NCBI GenBank assembly: GCA_937897645.1
Contig: CALCNV010000140.1
Span: 124,001 to 188,000 of the forward strand
DNA: 64,000 nt
Direction: 5' to 3'
Source of the DNA: an uncultured Lysobacteraceae bacterium
GTDB lineage: Bacteria > Pseudomonadota > Gammaproteobacteria > Xanthomonadales > Xanthomonadaceae
Part shown: positions 24,650 through 33,020 of the stretch, in pieces
How positions within the stretch are numbered: the first letter of the stretch is position 1
How the letters are laid out: each line of letters opens with the position of its first letter
Program-made: the position numbers and the translations under genes
The notes under the pieces: model-generated
What the model saw: the letters and a program-made list of their open reading frames with translations, nothing else
Database searches by the model: none
What the model was told of the DNA's origin: nothing

Positions 24650-25702
24650 ATGAAACCTCTCGCCTGGATCGCCACGGCCCTGATCCTGTCTCCGTCGCTG
24701 TGTCTGGCTGCAACCGAGTGCAGTGACGAAAATTCGGCACTGGAAAATCCCGCGTGGCTCAACTTGCGCATGGACAATGATGCCTTTGGAAGTGAATCAC
24801 AGGACCACGGCTATTCCAACGGCCTGTACCTGACCATGGTCTCGCCCGACCTAGCGGGCCGGGGCAATGATGCGTGCTTGCCGTTTCTGTCGCGCAGCGT
24901 CAATCGTTTCGTGGAGTGGACGCATCCAGGCGGCTACGAACAACAGAACATGCTGGTCGGTATCAGCCACGGCATCTACACGCCCGACGACAAGACGCGT
25001 AGCGACCTGATCGAAGACGACCGACCGTATGCCGGCGTGTTGATGCTGAGCCTTGGCTATAACGCGCGCAGCGGTGACAGTTTGCAGACCAGCCACCTAC
25101 GCATGGGCATGGTCGGCCCCTCGGCGCTTGGACAACAGGTGCAGAATGCCGTGCACAGCGTGATTGACGTGCGACGCGCGCAAGGCTGGCAGCACCAGTT
25201 GCGTGACGAGCCGCTGCTGCAAGTGCTGCACGAGCGCCTGCATCGCTGGCAGCCAAGCGCCACCAGCAATGCAGATGGCTGGGGATGGGATGTGATCGGC
25301 CATGCCGGCGGCAGCTTGGGTAACTACGCCACGCATGCCAATACCGGTGCGGAAGTGCGTTTCGGCTGGCGCGTGCCGGATGACTTTGGCAGCAATCCAC
25401 TGCGACCTGCCGGCGATAATACTGCGTCGCGAAATAACGCCGTGCGCCCCGGATGGGCATGGCATGCCTTCGTCAGCATGGAAGCACGCGCGGTGCTTCA
25501 CGACATCACGCTCGATGGCAATACGTCTAAGCCCAGCCATTCCGTCGACAAGCGACCACTCGTCACAGACCTGGGTTACGGCGCCGTGGTCAGTCGTGGC
25601 CGCTGGAAGCTTATCTTGGCGCAGTACCAGCGCAGCCGTGAATTCGAAAGCCAGTTGGAGCCGCCGTCATTTGGAAGCTTGAGCGTTAGCCGCGCTTTTT
25701 GA
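24650..25702 (+). CDS. Outer-membrane lipid A deacylase, LpxR family
   Basis: A protein of 350 residues with a cleavable signal peptide (WIATALILSPSLCLAAT). LpxR removes the 3'-acyloxyacyl chain of lipid A in the outer leaflet. Family residues appear: NDAFG at the first strand (Asn-Asp pair), GYSNG with the Ser, and a His in QNAVHSV matching the catalytic His region of Salmonella LpxR. The Leu/Tyr-rich alternating strands and terminal Phe (VSRAF) fit an outer-membrane beta-barrel. It is about 50 residues longer than Salmonella LpxR. Regulation is not evident. Confidence 0.85.
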   Translation: MKPLAWIATALILSPSLCLAATECSDENSALENPAWLNLRMDNDAFGSESQDHGYSNGLYLTMVSPDLAGRGNDACLPFLSRSVNRFVEWTHPGGYEQQNMLVGISHGIYTPDDKTRSDLIEDDRPYAGVLMLSLGYNARSGDSLQTSHLRMGMVGPSALGQQVQNAVHSVIDVRRAQGWQHQLRDEPLLQVLHERLHRWQPSATSNADGWGWDVIGHAGGSLGNYATHANTGAEVRFGWRVPDDFGSNPLRPAGDNTASRNNAVRPGWAWHAFVSMEARAVLHDITLDGNTSKPSHSVDKRPLVTDLGYGAVVSRGRWKLILAQYQRSREFESQLEPPSFGSLSVSRAF

Positions 25703-25760
25703 TACCGAAAACTTCGGTCATAGAGAAGGGGTCAGAGTGAGCCACCCCTGTTTTCTTGCT

Positions 25761-26168
25761 TTAGTTCGCTTTTTTCAGGTTACCGATGTAATTGATGCCC
25801 ATTATTTTGAGGACCACGTTGCGGAAAGCCTTGCCTAATGGATAGAAAAGGCGGGCGCGGCGCTGGCTGCCGAAGAACCAATAATTGAGGCGGTTGAACA
25901 CGCCCGACGAAGTGCTGAGCAGAGACATCATCCAGATTGCGTCTGCGCCGTAGTACATGACGTCCTTGAACTTGAGGACCATCCCTTGGTCGATATCCAG
26001 ACCGGCAGCTGTGATTTCATCCATCAGCTCTCCGGGTTTGCGCGCATCCACCAGGCGCAGTTCGCCAACAGTGTCGCGAATGCGGGCATAGCGGCACCAG
26101 TTCGTGCAAACCGGGCATTCGCCGTCGTAGACCAGCCAGGCGATTTCATGCGCTTTATCAGTGCTCAT
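25761..26168 (-). CDS. DCC family (DUF393) thiol-disulfide oxidoreductase-like protein
   Basis: The start MSTDK at 26168 gives about 135 residues; an ATG at 26183 is an alternative. The signature YDGECPVCTNWC near the N-terminus gives the DxxCxxC motif that names the DCC family. The remaining domain (AIWMMSLL, NYWFFGSQRRARLFYPLGK) fits DUF393. The redox role is inferred from the family. It is divergent from an ArsR regulator with a shared AT-rich region, which suggests joint control. Confidence 0.85.
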   Translation of the reverse strand: MSTDKAHEIAWLVYDGECPVCTNWCRYARIRDTVGELRLVDARKPGELMDEITAAGLDIDQGMVLKFKDVMYYGADAIWMMSLLSTSSGVFNRLNYWFFGSQRRARLFYPLGKAFRNVVLKIMGINYIGNLKKAN

Positions 26169-26223
26169 TGTCGGTTCCTTCATTCACTTGCGTTTTATTC
26201 CGGCTAGGATTATCTTACACGGC

Positions 26224-26243
26224 AATTAACTAATTTGCTAATT
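26224..26243. promoter_or_regulatory. Candidate ArsR operator
   Basis: AATTA (26224-26228) and TAATT (26239-26243) form an inverted repeat with a 10-base spacer. AATT recurs every 8 bases (26224, 26232, 26240). The site is AT-rich and lies directly before the arsR-type ATG at 26247 and 56 bases from the divergent DCC gene. This is inference from symmetry. Confidence 0.45.
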
Positions 26244-26246
26244 CAT

Positions 26247-26570
26247 ATGCAGATCGACTCCGTATTTGAAGCCTTGGGTTCTACCCCGCGACGCAAGATA
26301 CTGGCCTACCTGTCGGAGACCTCGCTGACCGCCAGCGAGATTGCCGACCGTTTCGACATGACCAAGCCCGCACTAAGTCGACACCTCAAAGTGCTCGAAA
26401 ACGCGGGTCTTGTGCGCAGCGAGCGCAAGGGCCAGTTCGTGCACTACTCGCTGGCCGATAAAAACATGCTCGGCACGCTGCATGATTTCCTAGCTACCTT
26501 CTGCCCGGTGGGTGGGCCGCTTAAGCGCGAGAGTGCAGCGATGGCTAAAGCTTCCCGGAGTCGCAAATGA
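26247..26570 (+). CDS. ArsR/SdpR-type transcriptional regulator
   Basis: A protein of 107 residues. The winged helix-turn-helix is clear: LSETSLTASEIADRFDMTKPALSRHLKVLENAGLVRSERKG in part, with the wing near GQFVHYSLAD. No metal-binding Cys cluster like that of ArsR is seen, apart from one Cys in TFCPVGG, so the signal is unknown. Its stop overlaps the start of the methyltransferase as ATGA (26567-26570), so the two are co-translated. Confidence 0.9.
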   Translation: MQIDSVFEALGSTPRRKILAYLSETSLTASEIADRFDMTKPALSRHLKVLENAGLVRSERKGQFVHYSLADKNMLGTLHDFLATFCPVGGPLKRESAAMAKASRSRK

Positions 26571-27355
26571 GCCGTGGTGCACCAGCCATCGACAACGGCA
26601 TCTACGACCGTGTGCCCGACACGTGGTGGGACGAGGACGGTTTCATGGCCTTGCTGCGAACGTCAGTCAATCCGCCGCGCGCGGCATACTTCCGACGGCT
26701 GGTGCAGCCGCGCTTGGATAGCGGAACGCAGCGCCTGCTTGACGTCGGTTGCGGCGGCGGATTTCTGGCTGAGGAGTTCGCACGACTAGGCTGTGAGGTT
26801 ACTGGCCTTGACCGATCCGCGCCGACCCTGGCTGCCGCCCGCGAGCACGCGCAGTGTGGCAAGCTTGGCATTGACTACATGGAAGGCAGTGCGGATTCAC
26901 TCCCGTTCCCTGATGCACATTTCGATGTGGTGTCTTGCTGCGATGTACTTGAACACGTGGACAATCCTGTGGTGGTGCTTGGCGAAATTGCACGCGTGTT
27001 GAGGCCGGATGGCATGTTCCTGTTCGACACCATCAATCGCACGCTGCGCAGCAATTTGCTGGCGATCAAGATCATGCAGGACTGGCCCCTCACGCGCTTG
27101 ATGCCGAGGCATGTGCACGTGTGGGAGAAGTTCATACGGCCCTCGGAGTTGCAGGCAGGCATGGCTGGACACGGTTTACGTAACCAGGAGTTCGTGGGGT
27201 TGTCTCCAGGCGGGAACCCGCTGCCGGCTGTCGCTGCCTTCTTCAAGACGAAACTGGGGCGGATGAGTTTTGAGGAACTGGGCAAGCGGGTGCGTCTACG
27301 TGAAAGCCGTGACCTTTCCATTTCATATATGGGCTATGCAATGCGAGGGCCATAG
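26567..27355 (+). CDS. UbiG-like SAM-dependent O-methyltransferase
   Basis: A protein of 262 residues. SAM motif I is LLDVGCGGGFLAEEFARLG, motif II VVSCCDVLEHVDNP and motif III LRPDGMFLFDTINRT, as in UbiG/COQ3. It has C-terminal extra residues after the core (YMGYAMRGP). UbiG itself is about 240 residues and methylates quinone precursors; this copy is coupled to an ArsR regulator and probably acts on another small phenolic or quinone-like molecule. Such UbiG-like paralogues are common, and the substrate is not evident. Confidence 0.85.
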   Translation: MSRGAPAIDNGIYDRVPDTWWDEDGFMALLRTSVNPPRAAYFRRLVQPRLDSGTQRLLDVGCGGGFLAEEFARLGCEVTGLDRSAPTLAAAREHAQCGKLGIDYMEGSADSLPFPDAHFDVVSCCDVLEHVDNPVVVLGEIARVLRPDGMFLFDTINRTLRSNLLAIKIMQDWPLTRLMPRHVHVWEKFIRPSELQAGMAGHGLRNQEFVGLSPGGNPLPAVAAFFKTKLGRMSFEELGKRVRLRESRDLSISYMGYAMRGP

Positions 27356-27371
27356 CCTAGGTTAGCTTCAC

Positions 27372-27426
27372 CAACCCAGCGCCGTTGCCATGGTTTCGCT
27401 TGCTGGGTTGATGTAGCCAACCCAGC
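27372..27426. repeat. Three copies of CAACCCAGC in the spacer before the LytS-like gene
   Basis: CAACCCAGC at 27372-27380, its reverse complement GCTGGGTTG at 27402-27410, and CAACCCAGC again at 27418-27426. The first two form a hairpin with a 21-base loop. It lies in a 320-base gap (27356-27675) with no gene; no promoter was identified for the kinase. Confidence 0.55.
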
Positions 27427-27675
27427 CTACTTTGTGGATGGGACGATGCGCGCAGTGCTTATACGCTCTGCTTGGATGGGACAAGAAGCACCCTAAGCTC
27501 GTGCAGCTGTCATGGAGAACACGCCTGTAGCGCGGAGCAGGCGGCGTGGAGAGCAACGACAAGCACCCCCAATCCCCCCATTCCGTCGCCCAAATCCCCG
27601 TTTCGTCGCGGCACCCAACACATCGGCAGGATGCGCGGGTAATCTCCACCGCATTCCAGCCGTCCGAGCCATTCC

Positions 27676-28929
27676 GTGAAAACCAGCTTCTTCTTCATCT
27701 TCCGCATCGCCGCCGCCTGGACCTTCGCCTACCTGGTCTTCCTGATCGTGTGGAGCGAAGTCTTCAACGGCAACGGCCCCGACGGACTGTTCTTCCTGCT
27801 GTTCGTGGTCACCCTCGGCTTCGTCATTGCCGGCGCCGTGTCCCACATCCGCCGCATCCGCCTGATCGCCGGCAAGATCGACCCCGGCACCCTGGCCAAC
27901 CGCCATACCCGCCAGGTCGAAGTACCATTGGAAGCCGGCGAAGCCTTCGACCTCGTCGATGCCGCCATCCGCGAACTGCCGCGCTCCGAGGACATCGAAA
28001 GCGCACGCGACAGCCTGCAGGTGCGAGCCAAAGTCACCCGCCTCAACCCATACAGCAACAAGGCGCCGGGCCACTTCAATCCGCTGTACTGGATCCACAT
28101 CAAGCGCAACCAGATACTCGCCACCGTGACACCCGGTGACGGCATCAGCAGCGTGGCCCTGGTGTGCGAGCCCGAGAGCGGCGCGTGGAGTGACTGGTTC
28201 AAGGTGGATGACGGCACCAACCTGGAGAACGCCGAAGCCATCACCCGCGCCATTTCCCGCCGCGTCGCCGAACACCGTCGCAACGAACAGGCCGCCGCGC
28301 AGCAGACCGTGACCGAAAAAGAACTCACCGTCGCCAAACTGAGCCTGCTGCACGCGCAGGTCGAACCGCACTTCCTCTACAACACACTGGCAAGCGCGCA
28401 ATACCTCACCCGCAGCGATCCGGCCCGCGCCGATGAAATGCTGGGCAACCTGATCACCTACCTGCGCCACTCGCTGCCGCGGACCGAAGACTCGCTGTCC
28501 ACGCTGGGCGAAGAACTGGAACGTGCGCGTGCCTACCTGGAAATCCTGAAGATCCGCATGGGCAATCGACTGGCCTTGCAGATCGAAGTGCCCGAAGCGC
28601 TGAAGTCCATTCCGTTCCCGACCATGATGCTGCAGACCCTGGTGGAGAACGCGATCAAGCACGGGCTGGAACCCAAGTCCGGCGGTGGCACGGTCTGGAT
28701 CATCGCGCGCACCATCGACGACACGCTCGCGGTCACCGTGGCCGATGACGGCCAGGGTTTCAATGCGGAGAGCAGCGGTACCGGCATCGGGCTGAAGAAT
28801 GTGCGCGAACGCCTGCGCCTGGCTTACGGCGGCACCGCCTCGTTCGCCATCGTCGCCAACTTCCCCAGCGGCGTCGCCGCGACCATCAACATCCCCAGCA
28901 CCTCCGTGCAGGGAGGCGACCATGCTTAA
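27676..28929 (+). CDS. LytS-like membrane sensor histidine kinase
   Basis: A protein of 417 residues with a GTG start and no obvious Shine-Dalgarno. Two transmembrane helices lie at the N-terminus (FFFIFRIAAAWTFAYLVFL and GLFFLLFVVTLGFVIAG). A sensor region of unknown kind follows. The HisKA_5 phosphoacceptor motif is HAQVEPHFLYNTLAS, with the His in PHF. The ATPase domain has LVENAIKHGLEP and DDGQGF and ends GIGLKNVRERL. Its last 8 bases overlap the response regulator gene. The signal is unknown. Confidence 0.9.
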   Translation: MKTSFFFIFRIAAAWTFAYLVFLIVWSEVFNGNGPDGLFFLLFVVTLGFVIAGAVSHIRRIRLIAGKIDPGTLANRHTRQVEVPLEAGEAFDLVDAAIRELPRSEDIESARDSLQVRAKVTRLNPYSNKAPGHFNPLYWIHIKRNQILATVTPGDGISSVALVCEPESGAWSDWFKVDDGTNLENAEAITRAISRRVAEHRRNEQAAAQQTVTEKELTVAKLSLLHAQVEPHFLYNTLASAQYLTRSDPARADEMLGNLITYLRHSLPRTEDSLSTLGEELERARAYLEILKIRMGNRLALQIEVPEALKSIPFPTMMLQTLVENAIKHGLEPKSGGGTVWIIARTIDDTLAVTVADDGQGFNAESSGTGIGLKNVRERLRLAYGGTASFAIVANFPSGVAATINIPSTSVQGGDHA

Positions 28930-29689
28930 GTGCGTCATTGCCGAAGACGAAGCGCTGCTGCGCGATGAACTGTCACGCCTGCTGTCGGCAGCGTGGCCCG
29001 CATTGGACATCGTCGCCGAATGCGACGACGGCGGCACGGCGCTGGAAGCCATCGCTGAGCACCAGCCCGAGGTCGCCTTCCTGGACATCCGCATGCCCGG
29101 ATTGACCGGTCTCGAAGTCGCGGCGGCTGCAGCGGAAGCCAGCCCGAACACCCAGATCGTGTTCGTCACCGCCTACGACCAGTACGCCATCGATGCCTTC
29201 GACAAAGGCGCGGTGGACTACCTGCTCAAGCCGATTGCGCCCGAGCGGTTGGCGGCCACCGTGCAACGCCTCCAGGCCCGCATCACGCAGGGCAATCCGG
29301 ATGCCGAATCACTGGCCGCGCTCGTCAAGCAACTGGGCGAACGCCTGCAACCCGCCGCGCTGGAGCCGCTGGTATGGATCACCGCCAGTGCCGGCAAGGA
29401 AACGCGGTTGATCATGGTTGAAGACGTGGCGTACTTCCAGGCCGACCACAAATACACCGTAGTGATGACCGCGGAAGGCGAATCACTGCTGCGCAAGCCG
29501 ATCCGCGAATTGCTGGACGTGCTGGATCCGTCAGTCTTCAAGCAGATCCATCGTTCCACCATCGTCAACCTGAAGGCCATCGCGTCTATCACTCGCGATG
29601 ACAGCGGCAAGGGCACGGTCAAGCTGAAATCGCGGCCCGAAACATTGACCGTCAGCCAGCCCTTCATGGCCTTGTTCCGCAACATGTAG
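28922..29689 (+). CDS. LytTR-family response regulator
   Basis: The ATG at 28922 lies within the end of the kinase gene, an 8-base overlap, and gives 255 residues. The receiver domain begins CVIAEDEALL and has the phospho-Asp in VAFLDIRMPGLTG; the Lys is in DYLLKPIAP. The C-terminal LytTR DNA-binding domain has VAYFQADHKYTVV and FKQIHRSTIVNL. It pairs with the LytS-like kinase; its targets are not evident here, but the 122-residue secreted protein next to it is a candidate. Confidence 0.93.
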   Translation: MLKCVIAEDEALLRDELSRLLSAAWPALDIVAECDDGGTALEAIAEHQPEVAFLDIRMPGLTGLEVAAAAAEASPNTQIVFVTAYDQYAIDAFDKGAVDYLLKPIAPERLAATVQRLQARITQGNPDAESLAALVKQLGERLQPAALEPLVWITASAGKETRLIMVEDVAYFQADHKYTVVMTAEGESLLRKPIRELLDVLDPSVFKQIHRSTIVNLKAIASITRDDSGKGTVKLKSRPETLTVSQPFMALFRNM

Positions 29690-29735
29690 TCGGCCTTCGG
29701 CGCACGTCGCCGAGGCCCTCCATCGAGGAAACACC

Positions 29736-30104
29736 ATGCGCTTCTTGATGTCGCTGTTTTCATTCTTGTGCGCGTTGCTGGGTTACGATCCGCAGCCCGA
29801 CACGGTCACCATGACGTTCTCTCCCGTGGATGGCATCGGGCTGCATCAGGCGAAGTTCCTTGCGAGCAACGGCAATACCCGTTTTGAGTGCCTCAGCAGT
29901 TCGACCGGCAAGTGCAACTACGTGGTGTACGTAAACCAATGCAATGCGTCCGAACCGAAAGTCGCCGAGTGCACTACGAAAATATTGGAGAAGTTCACGC
30001 TGGCCAGTGGCGATGCGCGGGAGTTCAAGGCACTGCCCGCGGCTGCCAGACACTGCCTGAGCCATGATGCGATGCCGGTTGTACCGGAGTGCGGCAAGGG
30101 TTGA
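29736..30104 (+). CDS. Small secreted hypothetical protein
   Basis: A protein of 122 residues. An N-terminal hydrophobic stretch (LMSLFSFLCALLGY) may be a signal. Six cysteines, at FECLS, GKCNY, NQCNA, AECTT, RHCLS and PECGK, could form three disulfides, which fits an exported protein. It follows the LytTR gene by 46 bases on the same strand with a possible GAGGA ribosome site, so it may be in the same operon or a target. Not recognised. Confidence 0.65.
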   Translation: MRFLMSLFSFLCALLGYDPQPDTVTMTFSPVDGIGLHQAKFLASNGNTRFECLSSSTGKCNYVVYVNQCNASEPKVAECTTKILEKFTLASGDAREFKALPAAARHCLSHDAMPVVPECGKG

Positions 30105-30158
30105 GGCGTTTGGTCAGTAGAGCCTGCTTAGAGACTACTCACGCGAAATTTCCAGGAT

Positions 30159-30242
30159 CGTCATTCCCGCGAAGGCGGGAATCCAGCGCCTTTCGTTGTA
30201 ATGGGTGGAAGTCACTGGATCCCCGCCTTCGCGGGGATGACG
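30159..30242. repeat. Palindromic repeat CGTCATTCCCGCGAAGGC type
   Basis: Arms CGTCATTCCCGCGAAGGCGG (from 30159) and CCGCCTTCGCGGGGATGACG (to 30242) surround a spacer of about 28 bases; each arm is itself a small hairpin. This family (bacterial ATTCCCGCGAAGGCGGGAATC elements, widespread in proteobacteria) is distinct from the GTAG-ended repeats. It sits between two convergent genes, where it may also act as a two-way terminator. Confidence 0.8.
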
Positions 30243-30252
30243 ATCGAAAAGA

Positions 30253-31323
30253 TCACCGCTGCGAATGCATTGAATCTTCAATGGCAGTGCAAACGACCTC
30301 GCGTCGTTCCAACGAACTCTGCATGCCCCATTCCAGCATCGCCATGACCTCCAGCGCCTGCACCGGCGTCACCGGTGCCGGACTGCCGCGCACGATCGCA
30401 TCGCGCAAGGCAACGTAGTACTGGCGATAGTCGCCGGGAATCCCCGGCATGCGGCTCACCTGCACGCCATCGTCGCTGGCCACATGCAGTTCACCTGAAC
30501 GCGCATCCACGCCCCAGTTGGCTTCGCCAGGGATGCCACCGTCACGCAACGCGCTTTCCTGTACGTCCAGCCCATGCTTCAGGTAGCTGCCGCGTGTGCC
30601 GTGCACGGCGAAGCGGAGTCCGTTTGCGGGCACCAGCGAACCGGCATGCAGCACCACGCGCAGGGTGGGGTAGCGCAACTGCACGTGGAAATAGTCCGCT
30701 ACTTGCGCACGCTCTCGCTGCAGGGCGATATCGGCGGTCACCGCAAGCGGCATGCCGAACAGTTGCAGCGCCTGATCCAGCAGGTGCGGGCCCAGGTCGT
30801 ACCACAGCCCGGAACCGGGCTGGTCGCGCTCGCGCCAGCGATCGGCCACTACGGGGCGATGGCGGTCGAAGTGCGAATGGAATTCCGAGATCTCGCCCAA
30901 CACTCCATCCGCGATCAGTTTCTGGACGCTGAGGAAGTCGCTGTCCCAGCGCCGGTTCTGGAACACGCTGACGAGTCGCCGCGCACGCGCCGCATTGGCA
31001 ATGACTTCTCTTGCTTCCTGCGAGGTGATGGTAAACGGCTTGTCCACCACCACGTGCTTGCCTGCGGCCAGCGCCGCGTTGGCCAACGCCGCATGCACCG
31101 TATTTGGTGCGGCAATCACCACCAGGTCGATATCGCTATCGGTGAAGGCGGTGCCTGCGTCGGCGACCACCCGCATGCCGGGATCATCGGCCAGTACCTT
31201 GGTCGGGTCGCTCGACACCACCGTGTGCAGGTGCAGGCCCGGCGTGTGGCAGATCAGCGGTGCATGGAACACCCTGCCGACCAGGCCATAGCCCACCAGC
31301 GCCACGTTGAGGGTTGGTTCCAC
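30253..31323 (-). CDS. Gfo/Idh/MocA family oxidoreductase
   Basis: A protein of 356 residues. The N-terminal NAD(P) Rossmann fold starts VALVGYGLVGRVFHAPLI. The usual EKP motif is VDKPFTIT here, with Asp for Glu, and is followed by SQEAREVI. The C-terminal domain holds the active-site region HSHFDRHRP...WYDLGPHLLDQAL, which resembles scyllo-inositol and glucose-fructose-type dehydrogenases. The substrate is a sugar or polyol, not further defined. It is divergent from the carboxylesterase gene. Confidence 0.9.
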   Translation of the reverse strand: MEPTLNVALVGYGLVGRVFHAPLICHTPGLHLHTVVSSDPTKVLADDPGMRVVADAGTAFTDSDIDLVVIAAPNTVHAALANAALAAGKHVVVDKPFTITSQEAREVIANAARARRLVSVFQNRRWDSDFLSVQKLIADGVLGEISEFHSHFDRHRPVVADRWRERDQPGSGLWYDLGPHLLDQALQLFGMPLAVTADIALQRERAQVADYFHVQLRYPTLRVVLHAGSLVPANGLRFAVHGTRGSYLKHGLDVQESALRDGGIPGEANWGVDARSGELHVASDDGVQVSRMPGIPGDYRQYYVALRDAIVRGSPAPVTPVQALEVMAMLEWGMQSSLERREVVCTAIEDSMHSQR

Positions 31324-31418
31324 CTGCTGCTCCTGTCACGCCGCGAAGGGTCGAGGCGAGCAGTCTAATACGCCACCCATCGACCGCCTGCAGCATGCAG
31401 CACCGTGAAGCTGGCATC

Positions 31419-33020
31419 ATGCAACGCATCCACTTGTCGCCGGGGCGGTTCCGCATGCTAGCCATATCGAAGTGCGCGGCCTTGCTCGCCACAGGGTTGT
31501 TGCTTGCCGCGACGGCCGACTGCCGTGCCGGTGACGCCGCATCGTCCGTGCCGACAGCCAGCGTTCGCGACGGCAGGCTGCAGGGTCGGCATGCGGAAGG
31601 ACTGTCGGTATTCCAGGGCATTCCGTTTGCGGCACCACCCACGGGCGCGCTGCGCTGGCGCGAACCGCAACCGGTGCAGCCGTGGAACGGCGTGCGCAAG
31701 GCGGATGCATATGCCGCGTCGTGCATGCAGAAGGCCGACATGCCGGTATCGGCGGGGGGCACCACGGGTGCGCTGGGCGAAGACTGCCTGTACCTCAACG
31801 TGTGGACACCCTCGACCGGGCCCGCCGGCAAGCGCCCCGTGATGGTGTGGATACACGGTGGCGCGCTGGTGTTTGGCTCCGGCAACGTGCCGCTGTATGA
31901 CGGCACTGCGCTCGCAAAGCGCGATGCGGTGGTAGTGACGATCAACTACCGCATGGGCGCGCTGGGCTTCTTCACCCATCCCGCACTGGATGGTGGGCGT
32001 GCAGCCGCAACAGCCAACTACGGCCTGCTGGACCAGATCGCCGCATTGCGCTGGGTGCGCGACAACATTGCCGCGTTCGGCGGTGATCCGGGCAACGTGA
32101 CCATTTTCGGCGAGTCCGCTGGTGCGCAAAGCGTGCTCGCGCTCTACGCATCACCATTGGCCAAGGGTCTGTTCCACAAGGGCATCGCACAGAGTCCGTA
32201 TGGCATTCCCAGCCACACGCGTGCACACGCACGTGACGTCAGCGTGCGGGTGTCGACTGCAGTTGGCGCTGCGGGCGCAGACGCTACCGCGTCGGAACTG
32301 CGCGCCATACCCGCCGAGCGATTCTTTGACCTGGGTGAAAAAGGACCTACGCTGGCCCCGGGCTTCATCGTCGGCGATTTGGCGGTACCGCGGCCGATCC
32401 TGCAGGCCTTCCAGAACAAACAGCAGGCGCGGGTGCCGTTGATCATCGGCAGCAACAGCGACGAAGCCACGGTAGCGCTTGCATTCGGTGTCGATCCAGC
32501 GGCGCTGATCGCGCGCATGGGCGGCGGCAGGGCGCTGGTAAAAAAGCTGTATCCCGACGTGACCGATGATGCGCAACTGGGGCGCGAACTTATGCGTGAC
32601 GTGGTCTTCACCGCCTTCGCACGTCGCATCTCGTATCTTCACTCGCAGTCGGCGCCGAGCTGGCGCTACTACTTCAGCCACGTACAGGAAAACATGCAGG
32701 GCAAGGTGCCGGGCGTGGCCCATGGTGCGGAAATTCCGTTCGTCATGGGCACGGGCGACCGCTGCGACTGCCTGCCAGCAGCATTCACCGACCTGGACCG
32801 CAGGGTGTCGGGCGGCGTGGGCGACTACTGGGCAAGCTTCGCGCGCAGCGGTACGCCTGCGGTAGCGGATGCGCCACGTTGGCCGCAGGATGGCAGGAAG
32901 AACGTGCATGTCATGGAGTTCGCTGCACGCCCCATGCCACGGGAAGACTTCATGAGCACGCGCCTGGATGCACTTATCCTGACCTTGAAGGCAGCAGGCA
33001 GTGCGTGGGGAAAGCAATGA
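31419..33020 (+). CDS. Type B carboxylesterase, secreted
   Basis: The start is uncertain: 31419 (533 residues) or 31455. Both give a signal peptide (LLATGLLLAATADCRAG). The nucleophile elbow is FGESAGAQSVLAL, preceded by GGDPGNVT. The acid is probably in SNSDEATVAL and the His in VAHGAEIPFV. The oxyanion motif is HGGALVFG. Substrate range is not evident; the family hydrolyses carboxylic esters. Its TGA overlaps the next ATG (ATGA at 33017), so it is coupled to the cardiolipin-synthase-like gene. Confidence 0.9.
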   Translation: MQRIHLSPGRFRMLAISKCAALLATGLLLAATADCRAGDAASSVPTASVRDGRLQGRHAEGLSVFQGIPFAAPPTGALRWREPQPVQPWNGVRKADAYAASCMQKADMPVSAGGTTGALGEDCLYLNVWTPSTGPAGKRPVMVWIHGGALVFGSGNVPLYDGTALAKRDAVVVTINYRMGALGFFTHPALDGGRAAATANYGLLDQIAALRWVRDNIAAFGGDPGNVTIFGESAGAQSVLALYASPLAKGLFHKGIAQSPYGIPSHTRAHARDVSVRVSTAVGAAGADATASELRAIPAERFFDLGEKGPTLAPGFIVGDLAVPRPILQAFQNKQQARVPLIIGSNSDEATVALAFGVDPAALIARMGGGRALVKKLYPDVTDDAQLGRELMRDVVFTAFARRISYLHSQSAPSWRYYFSHVQENMQGKVPGVAHGAEIPFVMGTGDRCDCLPAAFTDLDRRVSGGVGDYWASFARSGTPAVADAPRWPQDGRKNVHVMEFAARPMPREDFMSTRLDALILTLKAAGSAWGKQ

